Program-made: the position numbers and the translations under genes
In this document: piece after piece, positions 10,380 through 19,088 of the stretch
Layout: every line of letters begins with the position of its first letter
How positions within the stretch are numbered: the first letter of the stretch is position 1
Notes under the pieces: model-generated
Told to the model about the DNA's origin: nothing
What the model saw: only the letters and a program-made list of their open reading frames with translations
Database searches by the model: none
NCBI RefSeq assembly: GCF_028330985.1
Contig: NZ_JAQMUE010000037.1
Location: forward strand, 1 to 37,624
Length of the DNA stretch: 37,624 nt
Source: Roseofilum reptotaenium CS-1145
Lineage (GTDB): Bacteria; Cyanobacteriota; Cyanobacteriia; Cyanobacteriales; Desertifilaceae
Direction of reading: 5' to 3'

Positions 10380-10856
10380 ATGTCTGATGGTGTTTACCTT
10401 TCGGTGGCAATCGTAGCCAAGCTACTACGGCAAAAAGTTATTTCGGTTGACTTTGATAGAGGGGGAATCATCTACCGGCTCAATAGTGACGAGCTGACTT
10501 GTTCACCCCGATCGGGGCGTGATGAGGCGCAACAATTGCACCGGGCTAAGGTAGACGCACTTGCTTTAGGATTCAAGCCAGCCCGGTACAATCCCTACAC
10601 GGGTGAAGTGATGGGGAAAAAGAGACTGGTCGAGACAGGGCATTTTACCCACAGAATGATGAGGTCAATCCTACCGGGTCAGAGAGTGACGGACAGATTC
10701 GGTTACTGGTGGATACGGGTAGATAATCCCGATAAACCGACTCACGAGCAGAGGGGAATGAGAAATAGTAGTGGTCGATTGATGGCGACGTACATCGGAC
10801 TCGAAAGTGAATGGGATAACTGGGAGAAATATAGTCATCAGATAGGAGGGATGTGA
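10380..10856 (+). CDS. Hypothetical protein, not recognised
   Basis: 158 codons from ATG 10380 to TGA. No family was recognised. Visible features are a soluble, Arg- and Tyr-rich composition without signal peptide or membrane segment, a motif KVDALALGFKPARYNPYTGEV, a run KRLVETGHFTHRMMRSILPG, and an aromatic WWIRVDNPDKPTHEQRGM segment. The start abuts the IS630 remnant, so the true N-terminus may have been replaced or the upstream part lost. A perfect 45-bp palindrome begins 12 bp after its end. It could be a mobile-element cargo or plasmid gene stranded among IS debris; a database search is needed to call it real. Confidence 0.45.
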   Translation: MSDGVYLSVAIVAKLLRQKVISVDFDRGGIIYRLNSDELTCSPRSGRDEAQQLHRAKVDALALGFKPARYNPYTGEVMGKKRLVETGHFTHRMMRSILPGQRVTDRFGYWWIRVDNPDKPTHEQRGMRNSSGRLMATYIGLESEWDNWEKYSHQIGGM

Positions 10857-10867
10857 TGGCAAGGGTG

Positions 10868-10912
10868 TTACCTAAGATATCCTTATGAATATCATAAGGA
10901 TATCTTAGGTAA
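10868..10912. repeat. Perfect 45-bp palindrome (21-bp arms, 3-nt loop)
   Basis: The left arm 10868-10888 (TTACCTAAGATATCC…) is exactly repeated in inverted form at 10892-10912 around a central ATA. No T-run follows, so it is not a standard terminator. A related 16-base core (CCTAAG, TATCCTTAT with one base gap) occurs on the minus strand at 24449-24472. Confidence 0.9.
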
Positions 10913-11041
10913 TGGTCATGTGATTGATGTATTGATGAAAATCTATGGCAATACTTTTGTGGATAGATTTCCTTTGTTTCTATGACCTATTTACCCTGTT
11001 CTAATTTTTGGGGTGTTAGATTGGTTTTAGGTGCAAATTAG

Positions 11042-11101
11042 GCAGAGCGCCCACTTTTCTAGAAGGATGTCAGTGGTGAAAAGTTCGCTCTGCTTTTGTT
11101 T
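11042..11101 (+). terminator. Long hairpin with T-rich tail downstream of the orphan ORF
   Basis: GCAGAGCG (11042-11049) pairs with CGCTCTGC (11086-11093), and inside it ACTTTTC pairs with GAAAAGT. TTTTGTTT follows on the plus strand. It could end transcription coming from 10380-10856, or act as a 3' structure for the convergent tRNA transcript. The loop contains a near-complement of part of the tRNA. Confidence 0.5.
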
Positions 11102-11109
11102 ATTGTTAA

Positions 11110-11182
11110 TGGAGGTAAGCGGACTCGAACCGCTGACATCCTGCTTGCAAAGCAGGCGCTCTACCAACTGAGCTATACCCCC
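11110..11182 (-). tRNA. tRNA-Ala (anticodon TGC)
   Basis: Read on the minus strand, the gene starts GGGGGTATAGCTCAGTTGG. The anticodon stem-loop is CCTGC-TTTGCAA-GCAGG with anticodon TGC. The T-arm is AGCGG-TTCGAGT-CCGCT, and the acceptor strand TACCTCC pairs with GGGGGTA, followed by discriminator A at 11110. All arms close and total length is 73 nt. CCA is not encoded. Confidence 0.97.
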
Positions 11183-11292
11183 AAGAGGATTTAGAATGGG
11201 TGAAGAGGTTGCAATTCACCCCACTCGATCTATTATACACATAAGACTTCATTTGAAAAGAGGTTCAGCTAATTTTTTTCTGGGGGGTGACC

Positions 11293-12186
11293 ATGAGCCT
11301 TGTCGTAGCTACCTTTTACCATTTTTTTTCCTTTGCCGATTATGCCGAATGGCGATCGCCTCTACACTCGTTATGTGAAGAGCACGGAATCAAAGGAACT
11401 ATCCTCTTAGCATCTGAAGGCATCAATGCCACGATCGCCGGTTCTCGTTCGGCTGTTGATACCCTCTTAACCTATTTGCGTTCTGATCCTCGATTATGGG
11501 ATCTTACCCATAAGGAATCTACAGCGCCAGATTATCCCTTCGATCGCCTCAAAGTGCGCCTCAAACAAGAAATTGTCACCCTCGGTCAACCAGACGTTAA
11601 TCCCAATGAGCAAGTGGGAACCTATGTCAGTCCCCAGGAGTGGAACCAACTAATCGGCGATCCAGAAGTCACTCTCATTGACACCCGAAATGACTATGAA
11701 GTACAAATCGGTTCCTTCCGGGGGGCACAAAATCCCCATACTCACTCTTTTCGCAACTTCCCCGACTATGTGAAAACCCATCTTGATCCCCAAAAGCATC
11801 CCAAAGTAGCTATGTTCTGTACTGGGGGCATTCGCTGTGAAAAAGCAACGGCCTTTATGCTCAAACAGGGCTTTCAGGAAGTCTACCACCTGCAAGGCGG
11901 AATTCTGAAATATCTTGAAGAAGTCCCCGAACTCGACAGTTTGTGGGAAGGGGAATGTTTTGTCTTTGACCAGCGGATCGCGATCAAAACCGGCTTAGTT
12001 GCTGGCAGTTATGATCTCTGTGTTGCCTGTGGTTATCCCATTTCTGAGGAAGATAAGGCTTCACCAGACTATGAAGAAGGAATTTGCTGTCCCCATTGCA
12101 GCGATCACCTTACCCCTGAAAAACGGGCCCGCCAACAAGCTAAATACCAGCAAAGCAAACTTAAGAAAACAAAGGATAACAAATAA
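11293..12186 (+). CDS. trhO: tRNA uridine(34) hydroxylase TrhO (rhodanese family)
   Basis: About 297 residues from ATG 11293 (a GTG lies two codons upstream and overlaps the GGGGGG ribosome-binding run). The N-terminal acylphosphatase-like region (LLASEGINATIAG) is followed by a rhodanese domain whose active loop is CTGGIRC (residues 176-182). A cysteine cluster lies near the C-terminus (CVACG…CCPHC). This matches TrhO/YceA, which makes the 5-hydroxyuridine precursor of wobble modifications in an O2-dependent, prephenate-independent reaction. Length fits the family. Its 3' end overlaps the convergent small membrane protein gene by 26 bp. Confidence 0.93.
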   Translation: MSLVVATFYHFFSFADYAEWRSPLHSLCEEHGIKGTILLASEGINATIAGSRSAVDTLLTYLRSDPRLWDLTHKESTAPDYPFDRLKVRLKQEIVTLGQPDVNPNEQVGTYVSPQEWNQLIGDPEVTLIDTRNDYEVQIGSFRGAQNPHTHSFRNFPDYVKTHLDPQKHPKVAMFCTGGIRCEKATAFMLKQGFQEVYHLQGGILKYLEEVPELDSLWEGECFVFDQRIAIKTGLVAGSYDLCVACGYPISEEDKASPDYEEGICCPHCSDHLTPEKRARQQAKYQQSKLKKTKDNK

Positions 12187-12361
12187 ACAGCACCCATCCT
12201 CCAACAAAAAAGATCCCAAATAGCCAGAGCAAAAACGTCAGAGACCCTTTAACCTCCAGCGATCCCAATATGGGAGTCGCGGAGATTAGCAGCAGAATGA
12301 AAAAAGCACCAAATAATAGCCATACAGAAGAACTATTCAAACCCATCATCATATACTCCAT
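12161..12361 (-). CDS. Small two-helix membrane protein
   Basis: 66 codons from ATG 12361 (further in-frame ATGs follow within five codons). Two strongly hydrophobic helices are predicted by eye at about residues 12-30 (VWLLFGAFFILLLISATPI) and 39-63 (GSLTFLLWLFGIFFVGGWVL). The clean helix-turn-helix membrane pattern and a GTTATGGAG segment just upstream argue for a real gene. The family was not recognised, and the 26-bp convergent overlap with trhO leaves some doubt. Confidence 0.55.
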   Translation of the reverse strand: MEYMMMGLNSSSVWLLFGAFFILLLISATPILGSLEVKGSLTFLLWLFGIFFVGGWVLFICYPLFS

Positions 12362-12489
12362 AACCTAGTCAGATACTTTTATCCTAGGTTACAGTTAACA
12401 CAGAAGGAAGCATTTTTAAGGTTTGCTTCTTAATTGAGTCGCCGTCATCGAAAAGGCTAGTGATCCCGTCACAAACTAGACAAACAATT

Positions 12490-15400
12490 CTAAGCCGAGT
12501 TTTCTACATTTTGGAAAAAATCTTCTAACAGAATTCTAATTTCCTCAATTGCAAAATCGTCTAATAAATCTGAAGTATACCGAACAAAAGACTGATACTC
12601 TTTGTCGAGTTTTGCTAAACGTTTCACCTCATTTTCCATATCCTCAATATCACCAATTCGCGCTGATTGATAGAGTTTTTTGAGTTCAGACTTTGGAGGG
12701 AATATCATTGGAAATAAATTACTTTTTTTGCTATTTTCTGCTTGATCTATGGGATAATCCAGATGATCTAAGTCTGGACTATCAGTATACATCCAGGTCA
12801 AATTCAAGTATTTTTTCAAACTGGCTAGTAAAATCTCTGTATCAATGGGTTTAGGAATAAAATCATTACAATTAATTCCTGGACTGTTTTCTGTGTCTAA
12901 ACCTGAAATGCTAGCACTTGATATAATGATTGGAATATGTTTCAATTCATTTAGATGTCGTAGAATTTGAGTCAGTTCTAAGCCATCCATCACCGGCATA
13001 AAAATATCAGTAATAACTAAATCCGGCTTTACTCTTTTAGCTTCTTTGAGTCCTTCTTTACCATCAGTTGCTTGTACAACCTCAAACCCTAGAGAGTTAA
13101 GCAAATTAACAATCAAAGAACGATGTTCCCAACGGTCATCAATAACTAAAATAGTTTTCTTTTTACCTAAATATCCAGTAATAGTATGGTCTTGAATTGG
13201 AAATTCTGCCAATATTGTCTCTTGAGCTAATAAACACTCAATCTCAAAGAAGAAGCAACTTCCTTGGTTAGGAATACTAGAAACTTGTAACTCTCCCCCC
13301 ATCAATTGAACGATATTTTGACTAATGGCCAATCCTAAACCTGTGCCTTCAGACATCCGAGCTTTGTCCCCTACTTGTTCAAAGGGAGAAAATATTTTTT
13401 CCATTTGTTCTGAGGGAATGCCAATGCCGGTATCTTTTACCTCAAAGCGAATTATTGCATAATTCTGATTCTCTCTAGAACTCAGATGAATACAGGTCAC
13501 CTCAAAAGTTATTTCTCCAGTATCTGTAAACTTAATTGCATTCCCAATTAAGTTAATTAAAACTTGCCGCAACCGTTTTTGATCAATGACAATCGCCTTG
13601 GGTAAATCAAAAGAATAAATACTTTTAAAGTCCAAGCCTTTTTGATGAGCTTTTATTTTACAAATTGAAGTTATGCCATCTAGAAAATAGCTTAAAGCTA
13701 AGGATTGTTCATACAATTCAATCTTTCTCGATTCAATCTTAGCCATGTCGAGAATATCATTAATCAGGCTAAGTAAATGAGATCCACATTCATGAATTAC
13801 GTCTACTCCTTTACGATCTTCTCCCTCCAAAGTTTTCGAGCGTTTTAAGATTTGGGTATAGCCCAAAATTCCATTGAGGGGAGTGCGAAGTTCATGACTC
13901 ATACTGGACAAAAATTCTGTTTTTGCTTGGTTGGCACTATCAGCCGCTTGCTTTGCTTGTTTCAAGGCTAGTTCAATTTCTTTGCGATCGCTAATATTTT
14001 GCAGCGTTCCTTTAACCTTAATTCCTCGATCGTCCACTTGAAAAGGTTGACCAATGATACGAACCCAAATCAAATGACCTGAATGACACATCAAAGGCAG
14101 TTCTAGATCAAAGTCAGTTAAGTGAACAATCGCTTTATCAATTGCTTCTCTGAGTTTATTTTTATACCTGTTTTCAAAAAAGGATAACATCCCCTCTAAA
14201 GTTGGTACATACTCAGGTTCAAGTTGGTGAATCTGGTAAACTTCCTGAGTCCAAATCAACTCTTGAGTCTGAGGGTCGAATTCCCATCCCCCTAACTGAC
14301 CAATTTTTTGGGTTTCATTGAGTAGAGCTTCACTTTTGCGAATGGTAACTGTTTGTTCTACTACTTGTTGTTCTAAATTATTAACTAAAGCTTGCAGTTG
14401 GCTTGCCATTTCATTAAATCCTTCTGCCAATTCTCCTAGTTCATCTTCGGATTCTATCGGTAAGCGATGGTCAAGAGAACCTTGTTTAAGCTGATTGACT
14501 CCTTGAGTCAGTTGGATTATTTTTTCTGTGATTTCTTTTTGGAATAATTGGGCAATGATCGTGACAAACAGTAATCCAAGCAGGACAGAAAAAGACAAGA
14601 TATAGTAAATCAACTCACTCGCCTCATCAACTTTTTTTTCTGCCTTTAAGACCTCTTGATTGGTTAATTCAATAAGTTGACCAGAAATTCGATCTATATT
14701 TTTTGCTTGTAAGTCAAAATCACTGAATTTGGCTTGAATTTCACTGTCCACTTTTAAGATCTCTTCTGCTGTATTCTTATAGGATGCAAGAATATTTAAC
14801 AGAGTCTTTTTTTGTTGCTGGTTTATTGTTGAATCTTCTAGTATCTTTTTCTCTAATTCTAGTAAGATTTTAAAAGTAGAGCGCATATGGCGGCGCTGCC
14901 GAGTAATCAAATACTCTTTTTGTGCCAGACGTAAAGCTTGATATTGTTCTCTCCACTGGATGTCTAGAGACTCAATGGCCTGTTTTCCCTCGTGACCTAA
15001 ATGATCTAATTGGTCTTTGAGTCCTTTTCCCTCTTCTGCTAGTCGTGTAACCAATTCAACCGCTTCCATAAAAGTTGTTTCATAATGTTCGGCTGAGGCA
15101 ACAAACAAATTGATATCCACATCTGTTTCTTTAAGGGAATTACTAACTTGTGGTTGCTCAATCAGTTTTTTGAACTCGGTCATTAAGCGAATGACTTCAT
15201 TAATATTCTCTACAGCTTCTTGGGCATAAATTTCTTTAGCCTGATTAAAACCAATTTCTGAATAGCGCAAGAAAAAATCTCTTTGATGGGTACGAGCAGC
15301 TTGCAAATGGCGATCCATTTCTAGAACTAATCTCTGAAGTTCTACACTTGTATAAATGTCTTGTGCCGCTTTATCTTGAACAACTTTAAATGCAATATAA

Positions 15401-15528
15401 CTATTGACTGAAACCAAAAGAATAAAGCCAAATAATCCACCAAAACCGGTGGATAGTTTAGTGGTAATACTTAAGCGATTCCACCAGTGTTGGAGCTTTC
15501 TAAGTTGAGTGAAAATCACCGGTTTCAT
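12490..15528 (-). CDS. Membrane-bound hybrid histidine kinase
   Basis: 1012 residues from ATG 15528; that ATG overlaps the upstream gene's TGA (ATGA), whereas a TTG seven codons earlier would overlap more. Order: TM1 (about 27-47), a ~260-residue helical periplasmic region, TM2 (about 305-328), HAMP (329-382, SEDELGELAEGFNEMASQL), coiled coil, PAS (405-515), HisKA with SHELRTP and phospho-His545, HATPase (LINLIGNAIKF, DTGIGIP, GTGLGL), REC (791-908) with Asp841 in DLVITDIFMP, and an unannotated ~70-residue helical tail. The translational coupling to a periplasmic binding protein suggests a two-protein sensor in which the binding protein reports a ligand to the kinase, as in TorT/TorS or LuxP/LuxQ; this is inference. 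No output regulator gene is adjacent. Confidence 0.93.
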   Translation of the reverse strand: MKPVIFTQLRKLQHWWNRLSITTKLSTGFGGLFGFILLVSVNSYIAFKVVQDKAAQDIYTSVELQRLVLEMDRHLQAARTHQRDFFLRYSEIGFNQAKEIYAQEAVENINEVIRLMTEFKKLIEQPQVSNSLKETDVDINLFVASAEHYETTFMEAVELVTRLAEEGKGLKDQLDHLGHEGKQAIESLDIQWREQYQALRLAQKEYLITRQRRHMRSTFKILLELEKKILEDSTINQQQKKTLLNILASYKNTAEEILKVDSEIQAKFSDFDLQAKNIDRISGQLIELTNQEVLKAEKKVDEASELIYYILSFSVLLGLLFVTIIAQLFQKEITEKIIQLTQGVNQLKQGSLDHRLPIESEDELGELAEGFNEMASQLQALVNNLEQQVVEQTVTIRKSEALLNETQKIGQLGGWEFDPQTQELIWTQEVYQIHQLEPEYVPTLEGMLSFFENRYKNKLREAIDKAIVHLTDFDLELPLMCHSGHLIWVRIIGQPFQVDDRGIKVKGTLQNISDRKEIELALKQAKQAADSANQAKTEFLSSMSHELRTPLNGILGYTQILKRSKTLEGEDRKGVDVIHECGSHLLSLINDILDMAKIESRKIELYEQSLALSYFLDGITSICKIKAHQKGLDFKSIYSFDLPKAIVIDQKRLRQVLINLIGNAIKFTDTGEITFEVTCIHLSSRENQNYAIIRFEVKDTGIGIPSEQMEKIFSPFEQVGDKARMSEGTGLGLAISQNIVQLMGGELQVSSIPNQGSCFFFEIECLLAQETILAEFPIQDHTITGYLGKKKTILVIDDRWEHRSLIVNLLNSLGFEVVQATDGKEGLKEAKRVKPDLVITDIFMPVMDGLELTQILRHLNELKHIPIIISSASISGLDTENSPGINCNDFIPKPIDTEILLASLKKYLNLTWMYTDSPDLDHLDYPIDQAENSKKSNLFPMIFPPKSELKKLYQSARIGDIEDMENEVKRLAKLDKEYQSFVRYTSDLLDDFAIEEIRILLEDFFQNVENSA

Positions 15529-16194
15529 AGAATAGTTGGATCGAAACAATCAACAGTAACAAACTTAGCATTGCAATTTCGTAGTTCTTGACGGCCAATT
15601 TGGAGTCTGCCATTGGGCGATCGCACCGCCACAGAGGAAAGTACCTCCAGTACTATATTAGCTGTATCGTAGGCAAAACTGTAATTAGGAGGTTCTGGAG
15701 AGTAACCATATTCACCTTCATAGGCATTTTCTACTGTCCTTAAACCTTCTGTTTGTGGCCAAGCAAAGCCCACTAATGAGTTTAAAGTCGGCTTCATGTT
15801 GCGATCGCCCTTATTGACTGCTCCACTCAAAACAACCTCACCCTCCAATTGTGCAAAGGTCTCTTCACAAGAGAGACTTAATCTCCGGGTAAATGCATCC
15901 CCATCCTTGACCGTTGCCGCCCATTTTACGCCTAGCTCTTCAATGGCAAATTTAGCAGCGACTTCCCCCACTTTAGTCCCATTATAGTACTGTGCGGAAA
16001 AAACCTACATACCAATGACTGGCAGATCCAGAACCCATGGGAGTTAATAAAGGGACGGTATTGCCTCTCGCTAGCTCAATGGGTTCATTGGGGCTAAAGG
16101 TAACATACCCTAAATGATCGCTACATTCAGGAAGCCTTGATGAACACGATGACCATCGTAGGATAGCCAAGAGCATCAACCCAGAACGAATCAT
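15525..16194 (-). pseudogene. Periplasmic substrate-binding protein, frameshifted and internally shortened
   Basis: Two minus-strand reading frames (16194 to 15982, then 15971 to 15525) form one gene. The first has a hydrophobic lipoprotein-like N-terminus and CSDHLGYVTFSPNEPIELA. The second has GEVAAKFAIEELGVKWAATV, DGDAFTRRLSL and GEVVLSGAVNKGDRNMKPTL, typical of type I (LivJ/Peripla_BP_6) binding proteins. The frames are joined by a one-base shift near a TTTTTT run at about 15997-16004; restoring it gives FFRTAQYYNGTKVGEVAAKF. Family members have about 400 residues, so roughly 100 residues of lobe 1 between IELA and VPLLTPMGSGSAS also appear deleted. Either a decayed gene or, for the frameshift only, a sequencing error. 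Its stop overlaps the kinase start. Confidence 0.8.
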
Positions 16195-16298
16195 CCATTC
16201 ATTTTTCTATATCATGTCTGAGACTGCCTATTTTAAGAATCGCGCTATGCTTCTTTTAAGATGGTACGTCGTTTATGATCCTTGATTAGTTTTCCTGT

Positions 16299-17531
16299 AT
16301 GATACCCGATCCGATTGCGTCGTCTTCCGCTTCCCTATCCCCTAGTTCTCAAGGTAAGCCTCGCCATTCCCTAGAGCAACCGCCCTCAACTTTAGAGCCT
16401 TCAGAGTTTAATCCAGAGCGGTGGTCGAGTAAACCATTGCCATCTGGGGATTGGATTATGGTAGTGCCGATCGCTGTCATGTTTGTGGGATTATCGCTTC
16501 ATAATTTCTGGATAGGCTTTTCTGGGGCAGCCGTTGCCTTTGCGCTCTCCTTGCGATTAGTTTGGCCGACATTAACTCGAACGCTCAAAGATCTGACTGC
16601 CCAACAGCGATCGCAACTTATCGGATTTACCGGTTTATTTATTTCCCTAGCTGGACTCCTCAATTATTTAGGACTGTATCGCGCTATCAGTAACTGGCTC
16701 AATCAAGTCAAATGGGATGAATTTGGGTCTTGGGCTGAATGGGTGGGTGCTGTGGGACAAATTATGATCGCCATTTTGGCCGTTTATATTTCTTGGCGAC
16801 AATATGTGATTTCCAAGGATTTAACCATTCAGCAAAATACCATTACTCAACAACAAACCATTGATGCTTTTTTTCAGGGCATCTCTGAACTGGCATTAGA
16901 TGATGAGGGGATGTTAGAAGATTGGCCTCAAGAGCGCTGTTTTGCTGAAGGCCGAACTGCTGCTATTCTCAGCAGTGTCAATGCTGCCGGGAAAGCCAAG
17001 GTCATTCGGTTTTTATCCCAATCTAATTTACTCACGCCCTTGCGCCGGGATTATCATTTGGGGCGACCGATTTTTGATGGACGAGGAGGATATCAGGAAG
17101 ACCGGCTTAATGGGATTCGAGTGATTAATTTGGGAGTGATGTTAGCTGGTGTAAATTTAGCTCGTACAGACCTGCGATGGACGGATTTAAGTGAGGCCTA
17201 TTTAGTCCGCACGGATTTAAGAAATGCGGATTTAACTAAGGCGAATTTATCTCGAACTGTACTGTATCAAGCGAATTTAGCGGGCGCTGACTTAAGAGGG
17301 ACACAGTTCTTTTATGGATCGGCACAAACAGCTACCCCCCGCGATCGCCAACATCCACCCAATTACAAAACCGGACAATATACCGGTGCAGTGGTCGAAA
17401 ATACTGATTTTTCTGGCGTTCAGGAACTCTCAGAAGAACAACGCTATTACTGCTGTTCTTGGTGTGGGGAAGCCTCGCGACAAACGATTCCCGGAGGGTG
17501 TGAGGGGATTACGAATTTGTTAGGCCGGTGA
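16299..17531 (+). CDS. Membrane-anchored pentapeptide-repeat protein
   Basis: 410 residues. A Ser/Pro-rich N-terminus (1-50) precedes hydrophobic segments at about 52-90, 104-124 and 147-165, the last followed by a short coiled coil (SKDLTIQQNTITQQQ). A middle region includes CFAEGRTAAILSSVNAAGKA. Pentapeptide repeats of the A(D/N)Lxx type run from about 280 to 335 (VNLARTDLRWTDLSEAYLVR, TDLRNADLTKANLSR, YQANLAGADLRG) and resume at AVVENTDFSG. The C-terminus has CCSWCGEASRQTIPGGC. Such proteins are common in cyanobacteria; most have no known function. The middle region before the repeats is the sort seen in cyanobacterial pentapeptide membrane proteins related to ion channels or scaffolds, which I cannot resolve. 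Confidence 0.85.
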   Translation: MIPDPIASSSASLSPSSQGKPRHSLEQPPSTLEPSEFNPERWSSKPLPSGDWIMVVPIAVMFVGLSLHNFWIGFSGAAVAFALSLRLVWPTLTRTLKDLTAQQRSQLIGFTGLFISLAGLLNYLGLYRAISNWLNQVKWDEFGSWAEWVGAVGQIMIAILAVYISWRQYVISKDLTIQQNTITQQQTIDAFFQGISELALDDEGMLEDWPQERCFAEGRTAAILSSVNAAGKAKVIRFLSQSNLLTPLRRDYHLGRPIFDGRGGYQEDRLNGIRVINLGVMLAGVNLARTDLRWTDLSEAYLVRTDLRNADLTKANLSRTVLYQANLAGADLRGTQFFYGSAQTATPRDRQHPPNYKTGQYTGAVVENTDFSGVQELSEEQRYYCCSWCGEASRQTIPGGCEGITNLLGR

Positions 17532-17695
17532 CCATCGATCTGTGGCGATCGCCTTTTCTCAAATACTATAAACTAGGAAAAGCAGATTTTGCAGATTATT
17601 TAATTGGTGCGATCGCTCGTCAAGCCGGTTGTACAGAAACCCTGAGTTTCGATCGCAAGCTGACCAGCGAAAAAGGGTTTCGTTATCTAGAGTAG
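17528..17695 (+). pseudogene. PIN-domain toxin, C-terminal remnant
   Basis: An open frame from a GTG at 17528 to TAG encodes KLGKADFADYLIGAIARQAG then CTETLSFDRKLTSEKGFRYL. This is the C-terminal third of a VapC-like PIN domain, with the conserved DFADYLI Asp and the TLSFDRKL strand. The first ~90 residues with the other acidic residues are absent. It directly follows the pentapeptide gene and overlaps its TGA. Confidence 0.7.
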
Positions 17696-17808
17696 CAAAC
17701 GAAAAATTTTTGAAAAATCAATCTTGCCTCCTGTAATTCACTCCCCCATTCCCCTATCTCCCTATCCCCCTATCTGCCGTGAGAGAAAGGGCTGGGGGAT
17801 AAGGGAAA

Positions 17809-18339
<531 letters not shown>

Positions 18340-18379
18340 TTATTACTTCAATACTTAACAGCGCAAAGCAGTGTAAACT

Positions 18380-18931
18380 ATGACTGTTACTACATATAAA
18401 TGGGCGATCGCCCCTTATCACCACGCCATCCGTGCCGGGATATTCAACGACCAAAACCTCGAACTGATACGCGGAGAACTCATCGTTATGCCACCAGAGG
18501 GAGAACCCCACGCCTACTACAACAGTGAAGTTGGGGACTATCTGCGGAGTCTGTTGGGTAACCGTGTCAAAATCCGTGAAGCGCACCCCATCACCCTTCG
18601 CAATGACTCAGAACCCGTTCCAGATCTGGCCATTGTTCAACCTCTGGGACGAGTCTACCTGGAACACCATCCCTATCCTGGGGACATCTTTTGGATTATC
18701 GAATTTGCCAACACCACCCTGACTCAAGATACAACGACTAAAAAACAACTCTACGCTGAATCAGGAATCCCCGAATACTGGGTTGTTAATCTCCAAGATG
18801 ATCAACTCCAGGTTTACACCCAGCCCAAAAATGGGGACTATGCGAAAGAAACAATCCTAACCACCGGAACCCTATCCCCCACAGCTTTTAAGGATGTCGA
18901 GATTCGAGTCCAACGGGTCCTTAACGCTTAG
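18380..18931 (+). CDS. Uma2-family (DUF820) restriction-endonuclease-fold protein
   Basis: 183 residues. The PD-(D/E)xK-like core is visible: ELIRGELIVMPPEGEPHA (Glu and the following strand), VPDLAIVQP (Asp), FWIIEFANTTL (Glu) and TKKQLYAESGIPEYWVVNL (Lys). These are the hallmark motifs of Uma2, a family hugely expanded in cyanobacteria, whose biological role is unsettled; nuclease activity is predicted from fold only. Length is typical (about 180-200). It is flanked by direct copies A and B of a palindromic repeat, so it may travel or be duplicated with them. Confidence 0.9.
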   Translation: MTVTTYKWAIAPYHHAIRAGIFNDQNLELIRGELIVMPPEGEPHAYYNSEVGDYLRSLLGNRVKIREAHPITLRNDSEPVPDLAIVQPLGRVYLEHHPYPGDIFWIIEFANTTLTQDTTTKKQLYAESGIPEYWVVNLQDDQLQVYTQPKNGDYAKETILTTGTLSPTAFKDVEIRVQRVLNA

Positions 18932-19015
18932 GCGTAGTCTAGAAACCGGGTTTCTCGCGCATCCTCTCGTTTGTCTCATCAACTTGGGAGAAACCCGGTT
19001 TCTTGCCCCCCGCGT
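18932..19015. repeat. Palindromic repeat, copy B
   Basis: GTCTAGAAACCGGGTTTCT (18937-18955) and AGAAACCCGGTTTCT (18989-19003) frame a ~33-nt spacer, edged by GCGTAG and CCCCGCGT. The arms are inverted repeats of each other and each is itself nearly palindromic. Confidence 0.88.
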
Positions 19016-19050
19016 CATCGCCCAATCGCCTACAATAATCATTAACCCCA

Positions 19051-19080
19051 TTTTTAATTTTTAATTTTTAATTTTTAATT
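19051..19080. repeat. Heptanucleotide tandem repeat (TTTTTAA)
   Basis: Four units of TTTTTAA plus two bases lie just before the NACHT gene. Heptanucleotide STRRs are typical of filamentous cyanobacterial intergenic DNA. It occupies positions -38 to -9 relative to the ATG, so it may affect translation. Confidence 0.9.
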
Positions 19081-19088
19081 GAAACGTT

